Source: Ostrinia nubilalis
Taxonomy: Eukaryota; Arthropoda; Insecta; Lepidoptera; Crambidae
Reading direction: 5' to 3'
NCBI RefSeq assembly: GCF_963855985.1
Contig: NC_087099.1
Location: forward strand, 8,710,001 to 8,774,000
Length of the DNA stretch: 64,000 nucleotides
The position numbers were made by a program, and so were the translations under genes. The notes under the pieces are model-generated. The model saw only the letters and a list, made by a program, of their open reading frames with translations. It was not told where the DNA came from and did not search any database. Position 1 is the stretch's first letter; the number at the start of each line of letters is the position of its first letter. Below are positions 49,340 to 61,986 of the stretch, piece after piece.

Positions 49340-50076
49340 TTAAAGGTCGATTCACACGTAGCAGTGAGAGCCAAAGCACGTGATGCGTTGCGCCGCCCCG
49401 CAAAGATTTCGCCGTATCATTGTGTGCCACAGATTCATTTTCATCATTTGTTTTTACAAACGACACAGACGTGTTTGAATCAGAAATGAGGAGATCCGCA
49501 GGAGAACCAAAGTGACCGACATAGCTCGCAGAATTGCTAAAATCAAGTGGCAGTGGGCGGGGCACATAGCTCGTAGAGACGATGGCCGTTGGGGCAGAAA
49601 AGTTCTCGAGTGGCGACCACGGGCTGGAAGACGTGGGCAAACCTCCTAGTAGGTGGACCGACGATCTGGTAAAGGTCGCGGGAAGAGCCTGGATACGGGC
49701 AGCGCAGGGACGGTCATTGTGGAAAACCTTGGGGGAGGCCTTTGTCCAGCAGTGGACGTCATTTGGCTGTAACGAACGAACGAAGACGACGCGGCGACAC
49801 CGCCGCAACGCATGTGCTTTAAGCTGAGCCACAGTCCCGTCAACGTGTTCACCCAGTTCAGCATCAGTGCTAGTGTTGTGTCAGTGAAATAATTCACACG
49901 TGTCAGTACTGATCAGTAGGTACTGATACAGTATGATACGTCAGTGATTGCCGGTGTCGGTACTGACTCTGACAGCACTGCGTCTTAACTAATGTAAAGT
50001 GGGGATGCGTTCATAGAGAATGTATTAAATAATATTTCTCGGATATGTGATTTTATTGATGTGTGAATCGACCTTA
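49340..50076. mobile_element. TIR element (about 740 bp) with an RTE tail inserted
   Basis: Left end TTAAAGGTCGATTCACAC and right end GTGTGAATCGACCTTAA are complementary but for one base. A second inner inverted pair (AAAGCACGTGATGCGTTGCG near 49375, and the complement near 49799-49831) brackets the RTE tail. The right third is rich in CAGTACTGA-like words. The TTAA at both edges could be a piggyBac-type target duplication, but the left border has one extra A, so this is not settled. Confidence 0.6.
49490..49790 (+). mobile_element. RTE-type LINE 3' tail, nested
   Basis: Open frames give TKVTDIARRIAKIKWQWAGH, then [14 protein letters not shown] and [11 protein letters not shown], and the 3' end runs into GAACGAACGAAGACGA. 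It is the best-preserved RTE tail in the window. Confidence 0.88.
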
Positions 50077-52254
50077 ACTCGCTACAGGATTCCGCTCTTT
50101 CGTATTTAACCATTCGCGGTTAGATAGACTTGTTTTGTACTTGCGAAATGGGCCTTATTTGTTCCGGAGGGTTCAAAGTTTGTACTCCGCAGTCAACAGG
50201 ATGTAGACAGAAGGTTTTTACAGTTTGTAAACACATTATTTGTGCGTTCATTTCATTTCTCAAGATTTTGAGAGGACTAAATTATTTAGGCCTTTTACAT
50301 TTTATTGAGACGTTGAACCTTTCTTCAGTTTTTTTAGGTTTGTTAGATAAAAATGCTTTAGGTATAATTAATTTACTTTTTAATCTTAATATTTTAATTT
50401 TTTACTAAAATAATAGTAATAAATAAGTAAGTTCTTTTTCTCAGAATCTAGATTCAAGTATAACAACTGAATTAAATTATGAAATCATTATTTTTAGTAT
50501 GGAAAACATTGTAAAATACATTACATTGTTGCTTTTATGTTGCTCTGCTCGTGTTACATCCATAATGCATTGCAAAGGTTGTTAAGACTTGTTTGTAACA
50601 ATAAGGTAACAACATAGGAAAATGTTATGTGGTTTACGTTATTATCCAATTGGTTTACTAATTAGTAAACTAAGTATTTAAAATTACGCCTATATTGATT
50701 TTTATCACATTAAAACATCTAACACATTTGTAATGAATTAGAAAGTTAGGAACTATGTTTGTGTAGATTTCAGCTAAGCATTTCAGTTTCAGTATTTCAT
50801 AGTTAAAAATATGTATTTGTGTTCTGAATTAGTTCCTTACGAATGCAGCTGCAGGCGAACTTTTCAAGCTAAGTAAAGTATCTTAGTTATAGAATGATAA
50901 ATTATGTACCCTTACTTGCAAAAAGTAAAGCATCTCTACATTACCCAGAAGTATTCTTACCTATTTGTGTTCCTATTACAAATTTACAGTAGTGCTTTTT
51001 GTAAAAACACATGAGCACTCTCAATTTACTGTTTCACTACTACAGACCTTGTTCATTTCCAGGTACGCTAGTACAAGAGCCGGCAAAAATTCCACGTATT
51101 GTACGCCGTGCAACAGAAAACAGATACAAACACGGCCTATCATTGAGCCCGTGAAAGCACTCATGTTAACCATTATCTACATAAAACGCTGCTCCACGAT
51201 TACCAAAATGGAAAATACAGAAATTAAGGCAAACTTTCGGCGGGTACCTTTTATGACGTGTTCTTATCGCGCAGCTGCGGCGCGTGTGGTATGCTTCAGC
51301 TATAGCGAACCCACAATCTTAACTTTACACTTGAAATAATTAAATTGAAATAATTAACCTTTATTACCAACACACAAGGTAACAAATTAAGCAGCTAATA
51401 TGAGTGCCCGCATGCAAAATGGCCCGCAGTTCTAGTACAAGTGGTGGTATTGTGTATTGTTTGCCAGAGTCGCCGATATATCTCGAAAGTTTTGCGTTGC
51501 AGCGACGCATCGCTGCAGGCCCGTTATGATTCTACGTTATGATATTATGACATGGGTCTTTGAATCGGGGTATAATAATAATACCACATCTGACTGTTGA
51601 ATTGTCAGGTGACATAAAAGGTTAAAGAAAGTATTTCGCAATAATCTATCTTTGTATGAATTGATTCCAAATGGGCACGCTTTGTTTTTATCAAATTGTG
51701 TCTTACAAAAAATATTTTTTTGGCAGTAAGTAACACAGAAGACGTCAGCACATCAAGCTAATACTGTGGTCCACTTTTATTAGTACACATTGCTTTAAAA
51801 ACATTTTTAACATATCGAAAATAAACTTTTCAATGTTCAGACGTCTAACGAACCATTTGTATTGAAAGAAATGTACGTGAACAAGAGCATATTGAATGTA
51901 CCGTCTATCGAAATGTAACCCGTTCGGTATTCACGGAATAATTTTTAGAAACAACGAGAGCACACAGAGTTCCTTTTAATACATATTCCGTGGGGATTGC
52001 AATGTTTGTTTCAATTTCCTACGGCGCGCGGCGTGTAGCGATGTGTGTGAGTTGCAATCGTGTAGATACGATCCAAATCGTGACTTTTTAACATCCCTAG
52101 TATATTTTATTTATTTATGTTAGGAATTTACATACATTACTACTATTTAGAAAATTCTATCTATGAACTATGAAATGGGTTATAATGGATAGTAAGACAC
52201 GTCACGTTTTTTTAGTCCTTAGTTATTAAAATACATCACTATCAACCATCCTCA
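50077..52254. other. Non-coding stretch
   Basis: No supportable gene. The open frames at 50130-50408 and 50965-51339 lack start context, splice partners or known motifs. Confidence 0.45.
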
Positions 52255-52410
52255 CTACATATTATAAAACAAAATCGCTTTCCTGTCTGTCCCTATGTAT
52301 GCTTCTAGATTTTGTTGCGGCTTTTTTTTAATGGATAGAATGATTCAAGAGGAAGGTTTTTAAGTATAATACATAATTGTGCGATTCAGGGGCGGGTCGC
52401 TAGTAATTAC
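52255..52410 (+). repeat. Short interspersed element
   Basis: Contains ATATTATAAAACAAAATCGC, CTGTCTGTCCCTATGTATGC, GATTCAAGAGGAAGG and the end GGGGCGGGTCGCTAGTAATT. This is a common lepidopteran repeat, here internally shortened. It shares the general design of the repeats at 119-361 and 1636-2272. Confidence 0.65.
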
Positions 52411-54290
52411 ATATTTAGAATTTATTTACGTTAGATGTTACAAACTGAAAGGAGGCACTTAATTTAAATTACAAACATAGTAAACGTAGTAACAGCGAGT
52501 TAGACTATACATTTCCGTTGTAAAATGGCATTTATTACAATAAGCATAAGGTGTCACGATGATAAGCTTGATGTGCTGTCGTCCGACTACGGTACAATAT
52601 CCAGGAAATTGCTTCCATCACATTTTATTGTTACACATTTCTAAAAACAATATACGCTACAACAATGTTTCCTCACAATAGCAGCGGTTCTTGTTTAGTT
52701 TTAATTTATTAATGAAACATACTATTTATTAATTAAAATTAGGAACTAAAAATGAAAATTTTCTAATGGTATATTATAACTATTCTTGATAAATAAAGTT
52801 AATGAGTGACTCTACTAACTTAATTTTGTACATAAATGTTAAAACTTTAAAGGAATATCACATATTCTGAGATAGGTGCGTAAATTCCTATAAAGTAGTC
52901 TAAGATCTACCCACAAAATTTAAACCAACAGTAATATGTATTATGCGTTTTAAAACTATTACGTAATGTCCGTATACTTATGACCTCTACTACGCACTTA
53001 AACTGAAAACTGTAGTAATAAATTGAATGAATAATAAATTGTTCGGTCATAAGTACCTACGTTCTGCTCGTTTACGAAAAATTATGAAAATATCTGCGTT
53101 CATAAAAATTTTCAGCGTTTAACTTGCCTTCCACAATTTGTTGTCGCACAGGAGCCAACTGCACCGTTTCATTACAATAAGTTCTCATTTATTCGACGAA
53201 CTTGGCGTAGGTATGTTTTAAATAATGATGGTACGTGCTCTTCCCTTACCTATCATAAAGTTCCTAGAGTTTCCTGCCTAAAATTGCTCCTCACAAAATA
53301 ATGTCATTGCAAGTTTTGTGACGTCATTTTGAATTTGACGTTTTGGCGGGCACGTGGAAGGTGTGGCAAAGGCAGGCAAGTGTGTGTTTATAAAGTTAAC
53401 GTAACGTAACAAGCACATTAAACGATGAAATTGGCAGTGAACGCTAAGTAGAGATACTCGTAGAATAAACAAGTGACTCTTGAAGGCGTTTGCTCGTAAA
53501 TGATTTTAAGAAGCGTACAGTAGTCATGTTAATTAAATGTAAAAAAATATCATGTAATTAAGTTCAAATACGAATATTTGCGATGTATTGCAATTCAGTG
53601 ATCACGTCAGACAGAAACATAAAGTTTATTAAATACATATTCATCGTTAGGATTTACCTAGCAGCCAGGCCCTAGCTTATTGACAGGTTTGAGTTTTATC
53701 GGACCTCTCACAGAATTACTGGCAAGGGAGAAGTAATATTGCGGTATCGGAACGCCAACGGGCGAGCCTTTTAGAAATACTCGTTTTGGATTCGATCAGT
53801 GTGCTGATTCCGAGATTCACTGGTTTGCTTTTGATATGGGACCGGGCAGCGCCGCCTGGCGGGATGTAATCGAAATAATTTAATATTCGGGACCGCCAAA
53901 GCCACTAGCAAAAGCTATCGTGTGTGATTTACACTAGTCATACCAATTACTGAGCTATTTGTGCACTATTTCACTGACGTAAATAGTAGTGTAGGTAGGT
54001 CGATCAAATTGGTAAAATATCTATGGAAAATAAAGCTGAAAGGAAAGGTTATTTTTCTTCTATCATGTGGAATGTAGGTCCTGGTGTCACACTTATGATG
54101 ATCAGTTATTCAATGGCGTTGGACATAATTTGACGAATATTAGTGGAAATATAAACAATTATTATATTCTATTTCAAAATAGGACTCTACATAAAGTACC
54201 ATGCATAAACATAGCAGCTCTAGACAGACACCTAATTTGAGGAGGGTAATAAATATAGTGCATGTTAAACGTTTTTGCCAACCTGCCCCG
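52411..54290. other. Non-coding stretch
   Basis: AT-rich; no supportable gene. Confidence 0.45.
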
Positions 54291-54299
54291 TGCACGCTG

Positions 54300-54534
54300 T
54301 ATAAAATCGCCGTCCCAAAACATACATTAGCAAAAATCTGCAGCGTTCGTTCATCGATCGGTCACTGAGTGTTTCACGGGAGCGTCCATTTCTCGCAGTT
54401 GCAGGAAACGTCGGTGACATCCCGTAAGGTGCGAGTCACACTGTAGCGGTTTCTGGATGTGACGTATTGGGGACATGAAAAAGTATTTTTTGTTCATTTT
54501 GGCAAGTGATTTGCTAATCAGTGGTTACTACTAG
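54300..54534 (+). promoter_or_regulatory. Candidate TATA promoter with a short signal-peptide-like ORF
   Basis: TATAAAA at 54300-54306 after a GC-rich run, with a possible start site near 54328 and a GC-rich leader. ATG at 54475 opens 19 codons: a lysine-led hydrophobic stretch (MKKYFLFILAS) like a secretion signal, with a GTGATT donor-like site inside it (about 54505) before TAG at 54534. Insect cuticle-protein genes often begin with such a mini-exon. No second exon is found in the window, so this may be a relic or chance. Confidence 0.25.
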
Positions 54535-55164
54535 CACAAAGAAACTGAAAACCATTAGGTAATGAAGTCAGTAACAGTTGATAGGTGCTATTTTACTTAA
54601 AAAATTAAGGTAACGCCAATTTTCTGACGTCGTTGAAGTACAATAAATAAAGAATGGGTAAAACAACAGCAGCGGTATTTTGTCAGCATTTTGGCGTAAA
54701 TAAATCTACTCTATAGCTGCTTGCTCCCAAAATAGCTTGAGTGACATTGAGCGCAAGTTACATTTGGAATGTGCAGCTTTTGCTACTTGTTCTATTCTTG
54801 ATTTTTTGCTCTATTTTCAGTCAATTTTCCATAATGAGCTGCGTAATACTAAAGCCAGATAGCTCTTCAGTGTGGCCTGCACCCAAAGTAGCCGCGCGGA
54901 AGGCGCGTTAATGGCTCCGCCCGCGTGGGCGCTGTCAGATAAGTGTCAGAACGCAAGTTACATCGGCACGCGCATCCTTTGCGAACTTACGGCTGCCTCG
55001 ATTTTAAATTATTTCAAAATATGCCGCGAAATATAGAGATTAAACATTACTTTACTGAAGATATAAACTGGGGTACTTATACATAGCATAGTTCTTTGTG
55101 TCATCGAGAGACAAAAAAAAAACTGATGGCAAATTGGAGTCTGCAATATAATCTAATTTGGTTC
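54535..55164. other. Non-coding spacer
   Basis: Nothing recognised apart from a GC-rich patch at 54880-54990. Confidence 0.45.
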
Positions 55165-56800
55165 AGTTTTATTTTATTTTATTTTATTTTATTAGGGACA
55201 ACAAACAATTGTACAAACGGTTTTACAAAAAGTCTTACAGATATATCTTAAATAAATGCACAACCAGCACCGTTATCCACGAAAATAATAAATAGAACAG
55301 CTACTAAGGTCGCACACGTTTGAAGTAATTATTTAACTGATTTTAAGTTTCTGACAATAAATTCCATGCTAAGTTTGGTAGGTTAAAATTGACAAGTTAT
55401 AAGACAAAAGTTAGGAAACAACCGTATTACCATTTATTTAAGTTGGCTTAGTGCAGTTATACATTACATATTATACCTACAGTCAAGGCCATACGGCAAG
55501 CACCGATCACACAACAGAAAACGAAAATGGCAGACAAGGGAAATGCAAGGTGTACAAGTTAAAGGACTTAATACGACAAAGATTTAAGGATTTAAATAAT
55601 TGTATCCAACAATAATATAACATTACTCTTAAATTTACTAGGCGATAAAGCAAATAAATCCAGATCAAAAAAGTATTGATTGTATGATTTCATAATTCTC
55701 CTCAAAGGAGCCCGCTCTCCGGCGTGTGTTCTTGCGAATTTAGGTTCAAACAGACGAAAGTTTAATGTACTACAAGAACGGCCTATACGGCTCGGTACTC
55801 TGTATTGAATTTGATTGATAATGTCAGTACAATCAAATTTATGGTGGCAAATATTGTATAATATCATTTGATCCAAGAGCAATCTCCTCTTAAATAGCGA
55901 CTGAAGTGAGTACTTACTAATAAGATTATTATATGACAGTTTTCTGTGGAAACATTTGTATTCAACGACACGTAAAAACTTTCGCTGAACGAGCTCTAAG
56001 CGGTCACTGTACTTGGCGTAAAATGGGTTCCATATAATTGTGGCATATTCCAATTGAGATCTAATGAGAGATTTGAACAAGAGTAGATAGGACTGAGGAC
56101 GTTTAAAACAGACACCTGTCCTTATTACAAATCCGTATATTTGAAATGCTTTGTTGGTAATGTATTCAATATGATCTTCGAAGTGCAACTTAGAATCAAA
56201 AACAATACCCAAGTCTTTCATCACCGAGACATGTTCCAAAGGTGCACCACACAATCTATACTGACATTTAACAACATTGGCCTTTTTTGTGAAAGTGATG
56301 CTCTTACACTTGTTAAGACTAAGACAAAGCTTGTTTTCAATACAATATTCAGAAAGCCGGTTAAGGTCCTCTTGCAATTTATTACAGTCATCAATATTAA
56401 CTATACTATGATAGACCTTTAGGTCATCTGCGTATAAAAGAAAATTTGAGTTTAAGAAACAGTTACCAATGTCATTAACAAACAACACAAAGAGCAATGG
56501 TCCAAGAATCGAGCCCTGAGGAACGCCGGAAGTCACCATTATTGAGTTTGAAGCGAAACCATTTACAACGACCCTTTGGGTCCTATTCATGACATATGAA
56601 GCAAACCAACGTAGTAAATTTCCCCTGATTCCATTAAAAGCAAGCTTATGTAGTAGCAGCAAATGATCTACCTTGTCAAAGGCCTTGCAGAAATCAGTGT
56701 AGACTGCATCTACTTGTCCACATGCGTCCATGCGTTCAAAAAGAAAGTTTGTATAAATAAGTAAATTACTAATAGTTGATCTCTTCTTTACGAATCCGTG
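55165..56800 (-). mobile_element. 5'-truncated Jockey/CR1-type LINE
   Basis: On the minus strand: the RT frame starts within HGFVKKRSTISNLL (just after a stop at about 56800), continues through an intact ORF to 55592, then a 400-bp 3' UTR and an (AAAAT)n tail at 55165-55195. The insertion looks young because the ORF has no breaks. A target duplication was not identified. Confidence 0.85.
55592..56731 (-). CDS. LINE reverse transcriptase, C-terminal two-thirds (Jockey/CR1 clade)
   Basis: 379 residues, intact to the stop. RT palm motifs: motif A around DFCKAFDKV (residues 13-21), GVPQGSILGP 69-78, and the catalytic YADD 100-103 followed by a thumb region with KDLGIVFDSKL and ATIIWNPFY words. 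The frame continues upstream of this ATG with fingers-domain sequence, so the ATG is internal and not the native start. The endonuclease domain and the first ORF of a complete element are missing, so the copy cannot move on its own. The family copies LINE RNA by target-primed reverse transcription. Confidence 0.9.
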   Translation of the reverse strand: MDACGQVDAVYTDFCKAFDKVDHLLLLHKLAFNGIRGNLLRWFASYVMNRTQRVVVNGFASNSIMVTSGVPQGSILGPLLFVLFVNDIGNCFLNSNFLLYADDLKVYHSIVNIDDCNKLQEDLNRLSEYCIENKLCLSLNKCKSITFTKKANVVKCQYRLCGAPLEHVSVMKDLGIVFDSKLHFEDHIEYITNKAFQIYGFVIRTGVCFKRPQSYLLLFKSLIRSQLEYATIIWNPFYAKYSDRLELVQRKFLRVVEYKCFHRKLSYNNLISKYSLQSLFKRRLLLDQMILYNICHHKFDCTDIINQIQYRVPSRIGRSCSTLNFRLFEPKFARTHAGERAPLRRIMKSYNQYFFDLDLFALSPSKFKSNVILLLDTII

Positions 56801-56883
56801 TTATCCAGTTATTTTAGTATTAAAAAAAAGTCTCTAACCAGAAAATATCATTCGCATTTCAAAAGATTATACGAGTATTCATA

Positions 56884-57989
56884 CAGTGTGAGTCACGTTA
56901 AAGTGTACATATGAAAATAGATGAAACTAGACCTATTTTTATCGACAAAAAAGAGGTCAAAAAATTTATGAGATTTTTTTATATTTTTTTATTGAATTTT
57001 TTTTCTTCCAATTTCTTATTGTAAAGAAAACGTAATAACTTTTAAACGAAGCGGTATATCCTGATAAAATAAAAACAGTAACAATGCTAAATAACAGGCG
57101 ATACTAAAAAAATACATAAAATACACAAAAAAGGCAAACAAATAATAAAAAATGATACTTTTTGAAAAAAATCTGCTTTTAAATTCGTGTTTTTTTGGTT
57201 ATTTGATAACTTTCTCCAAAAAATGCCCCTATAACCGGTGGTTTTTATTACTTTGTATTATTCTCTATCGTATTACCTTCGTAAAACCAAAAATCGTATG
57301 TCTCTATCCCTATCACAACGTTTGCAATGATCATTTGAACTAAGCCTCTCCGGGCGCGCCATTCAACGCTTCGTTAACAACGAAACTGAAAATGGCTCTA
57401 GATTTGTAATTTTGATAAAGACAAGTTAGATTTCAAATAAAAACAAAAGATTTCGAAGTAAAATAAGCATTTTAGTTAAAATTAAAATTGTCTCTACCTG
57501 TAGCGGAGAATAATGTTGTGGTAGGCCTTTGTTCAAACGTTCATAGCAAATGTTGTGATAGGGATAGAGACATGCGATTTTTGGTTTTACAAAGATAATA
57601 CGATAGAGAATAATAAAAAGTAATAAAAACCACCTGTTATAGGGGCATTTTTTGGAGAAATTTATCAAATAACCAAAAAAAAAAACGAATTTTAAAGCAG
57701 ATTTTTTTCGAAAAGTATCATTTTTTATTATTTGTTGTCATTTTTTGTGTATTTTATGTATTTTTTTAGTATCGCCTGTTATTTAGCATTATTACTGTTT
57801 TTATTTTATCAGGATATACCGCTTAGTTTAAAAGTTATTACGTTTTCTTCACAATAAGTAATTGGAAGAAAAAAAATTATTTAAAAAAATAAAAAAAAAT
57901 CTCAAAAATTTTTTGACCTCTTTTTTGTCGATAAAAATAGGTCTAGTTTCATCTGTTTTCATATGTACACTTTAACGTGACTCACACTG
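56884..57989. mobile_element. Palindromic TA-flanked element, copy A (1,106 bp)
   Basis: Starts CAGTGTGAGTCACGTTAAAG and ends with its complement, flanked by TA (56882-56883, 57990-57991). Arms of about 460 bp each are reverse complements; the central 175 bp are unique and include GGGCGCGCCATTCAACGC. No transposase. TA duplication and CAGTG ends fit the Tc1/mariner group. Transcription through it would give a long hairpin RNA. Confidence 0.88.
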
Positions 57990-57991
57990 TA

Positions 57992-60877
57992 TAAAAGATA
58001 GCCAAATAGTGTCACATTTATTTGGGGTCAAAAAAGTCGGTGACATCGCCGTAATGTGTCGTTAATGGTTCTCGCAGCGACGGCCGTCGGATGAGCGTCG
58101 CGAGGGTCGCGGTAGATTTGTGTCTGCAACTGTACGACGGCTACCGATAGTTGAGCCAGTTGACCAATTCTCGAAATTTAATTCTCAAAGAAGATACAAA
58201 ATTAAATAATGTTTTTATAATACTCGTAGTAGGTACCTCTATGTGGTTAAAACTATAATTTTATTTATCAAGGTTTTACATGTAAAATTGTGTAGTTTTA
58301 TTTACATGAAAATATCATTTTTATGTAAACGTATAGTTCGCGTCCTCCACAAAAAGAAAGATAAAGAAATCGTAACCTTTTCTAACGAGTAAAGCCAGTT
58401 GAAAATTTTTTGTCGTACTGTATTTGTATTGTATTTTAAATACTTCCAAAATTTACAGAGACAGTTTTTATTGACGTGGACTATTGTTTTCCAAGTAAAC
58501 ATTACTATATCACAGCATACTATTAAGGCTTGCTATTTTCTTGTAGCCCTGTATACAACGCCTTGCCAAAACGACTTACGTGCTAAACGAATGTCGTACA
58601 ACGGCATTACAAGTTGTACGCGGATAGCGTTGCGCTCGGTTGCGCAGCAAATCAACCCGAGTGTACACGCCCCTACTTTGTTAATAACTAATCCAAACTC
58701 ACCACTAGAGGGGGCTGTATCTGATTAAGTATTTTACACTGTGACGACGTATTTATGGTTGTTAGTTTATCTGTTTACAGTGGAGTTCAGTTTCATTTGC
58801 CGGAATTAAATTTAGTTTAACTACTTACAAAGACTGTTAAAATAAGCATGTTATGTCAGTACATAACTGTTAATTTGAACAATTGACCTTCAACTTACAT
58901 TGTATAAACGTCAAAGTATAAAGAAATGTGTGGAGACGGTAAAGAAAATAAAATAGTGCTCTCCAAATGTAGAGCAACAAAATTCTTCTTCGAACTTTTT
59001 AAACTGTTTCTGTATTTTCAAAGCTACTTACACTCAACACTCGTAAAGTACACTCGAAACTACGTCAATGGCTAGAAATTCAAACAGTGGAATTTAAAAA
59101 CAAATCAGAAATGCGCACCGAATGGAGTACTCTGAACCAGAAAGCAAAAAGGCATTTTCCATCCAACTTTTCAGCTCGATTTCCACGAACCGCGCCCGTC
59201 CACAGTTCAATGGAATTCAGAATTCTATTCCGATGCAGTGTTAATGAATTCGCATAATGAAAACTCTACTTTTAGAACAAAGTTTAAAATCAAACGTCGC
59301 TCTGTTCTACATAACTAATTTTTCGCTCCGCGGCCTACACTGCCTGGATTTTATGCGCGCCTTTCACCGATAAATTTGTGAAAGTAACAGTTAATCTTTG
59401 GGGAAACCTCGCTTGAGAGGAGCTGCCCAAATTCAGGGGTTTCAGCCGTGCGTTGATGATGAAAACCGTTTCCATTTATATATTTTTTATTTCTACTATA
59501 ATATGACTACAAAATTTACAATATTTTGAACGAAAAGGGTCAAAAGAGCTACCTAAATCAATGTCTAATATTCATTCTATGTTCACACATACAGGATACA
59601 GGATTATATTCATTACGGTGCCCTTAGGATAAATAAATAATAATCGAGCACCTAATTAGTTCATTCGTCTGGACCAGTCAGCTGATTTATTTGCTGAGCT
59701 TTATCATGGTAACATAAATGATGTGTCATAATAGTATTTGCTGGGCATTTCCCTGGTCAATTCTCATCAGAGTTGGCAAATACAAGCTTGCTTACCGCGT
59801 AGGGTTGTACCACTCATCAAACATCCATTCTGGCCCAATATACGTGGGCGAAGTTGGCGTCGCCCAGGGGTTCATCTCAGCTCCCGCAGAACTAACTCGG
59901 AGTGCCGCGAACTTGCAAACCGCTTGTTTGCGCCTCCAACAAGGTCAACTTGGATATTACCAAAAATCACTCTTAGTTTGGAATGAGATAGTTACTTACG
60001 GATAATAAATAACGACTTAACTTGGGTTGGAAATGGAAACGTAATTACAGTTTTAAAATTACATTATGAGTGACGTACAAATGCAAACCTTGTAAATGGA
60101 ATTGCAAGATTTAATTATTTACATTCAGAATCCTTAAAAGTAGGGCTGAAAGTTCATGACTGCAATTCTACGAAAATATTGCGCCATTTAATAGCTTGCA
60201 TCTCAGAATAGTTGTATTTTACCTGAGGGTTGAATAAAACGAGCTAGCCGTACAATATCGCAAACAAGGAAGGTTCAGCCCATGTCATATTTTACTAAAC
60301 CTCAAGTCTACAAAATATGTGTTTAATCGTAGTAGAGCGATCGTTATCGTGACGAGGGTACGAGAGCAAACATTTGCAACCGTCAAATAATTCAGAATCA
60401 CCTTGCAAAGTTTTTGTAGGAAATGAAAACAGCCGATGAACTGCGAAGTAATATCGCGCAATATTGGGACTTTTTTATGTGACCACAGGTGTCTTTTATA
60501 GGACGTTGCTGTTCCTTTAATACGCACTACACCTTGGATATTGTGTGAATGTAGCGCTTACATTCAAATATCGAATATCATGAAGTTTCCCCGCACCGTC
60601 GATATATCGCAAACAGCGGTCCAATGTTACTCTATAAGTGTGATGTATCTGCGATTTCGGATAACTGATATGGCTCCAATGTTATGGGTGACAATGGCTA
60701 TTTCTTTTTTATTATATTACTTCCGTTTTGTATCTTTTGGGTACCCTATCATTTTTATCAAACTAGATAAAGTTTTTACTGATAATAATATACAGAAGTG
60801 TATTATGATTGAAAGGGTTAATTCCCGTAGTTACCTATACTCGTGTTCCTGTAGTTATTAACATTAATTTAGAATTA
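57992..60877. other. Non-coding stretch
   Basis: Includes GC-rich patches at 58070-58140, 58555-58670 and 59780-59940; the last holds two overlapping open frames that lack recognisable domains. No gene called. Confidence 0.4.
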
Positions 60878-60879
60878 TA

Positions 60880-61984
60880 CAGTGTGAGTCACGTTAAAGT
60901 GTACATATGAAAATAGATGAAACTAGACCTATTTTTATCGACAAAAAAGAGGTCAAAAAATTTTTGAGATTTTTTTTAATTTTTTTATAGATTTTTTTTT
61001 CTTCCAATTACTTATTGTAAAGAAAACGTAATAACTTTTAAACTAAGCGGTATATCCTGATAAAATAAAAACAGTAATAATGCTAAATAACAGGCGATAC
61101 TAAAAAAATACATAAAATACACAAAAAATTTCAACAAATAATAAAAAATGATACTTTTTTAAAAAAATCTGTTTAAAAATTCGTATTTTTTTGGTTATTT
61201 GATAAATTTCTCCAAAAAATGCCCCTATAACCGGTGGTTTTTATTACTTTGTATTATTTTCTATCGTATTATCTTTGTAAAACCAAAAATCGCATGTCTC
61301 TATCCCTATCACAACATTGGCTATGATCGTTTGAACAAAGGCCTGCCATAACATTATTCTCCGCTACAGGTAGAGACAATTTTAATTTTAACTAAAATGC
61401 TTATTTTACTTTGAAATCTTTTGTTTTTATTTGAAATCTAACTTGTCTTTATCAAAATTACAAATCTAGAGCCATCTTCAGTGTTGTTGTTAACGAAGCG
61501 TTGAATGGCGCGCCCGGAGAGGCTTAGTTCAAACGATCATTGCAAACGTTGTGATAGGGATAGAGACATGCGATTTTCGGTTTTACGACGGAAATACGAT
61601 AGAGAATAATACAAAGTAATAAAAACTACCGGTTATAGGGGCATTTTTTGGAGAAATTTATCAAATAACCAAAAAAACACGAATTTTTAAGCGGATTTTT
61701 TTCAAAAAGTATCATTTTTTTATTATTTGTTGGCCTTTTTTGTGTATTTTATGTATTTTTTTAGTATTGCCTGTTATTTAGCATTATTATTGTTTTTATT
61801 TTATCAAGATATACCGCTTAGTTTAAAAGTTATTACGTTTTCTTTACAAAAAGTAATTGGAAGAAAAAAAATTCTATAAAAAATTTAAAAAAAATCTCAA
61901 AAATTTTTTGACCTTTTTTTTGTCGATAAAAATAGGTCTAGTTTCGTCTATTTTCATATGTACACTTTAACGTGACTCACACTG
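60880..61984. mobile_element. Palindromic TA-flanked element, copy B (1,105 bp)
   Basis: Same ends, arms and TA duplication (60878-60879, 61985-61986) as copy A. The unique centre is the reverse complement of that in copy A (GCGTTGAATGGCGCGCCC near 61499), so the two copies lie in opposite orientation 2.9 kb apart. Confidence 0.88.
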
Positions 61985-61986
61985 TA

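Noticed and set aside
49323..49832. 169-codon frame on the minus strand
   Set aside because: Antisense of the RTE tail and its host TIR element.
50965..51339. 124-codon frame on the plus strand
   Set aside because: No recognisable domain, start context or partner exon; low-complexity surroundings.
58704..58720. CTCF-like CCACTAGAGGGGGC
   Set aside because: Mismatch at a key C of the core motif, and a single isolated site.
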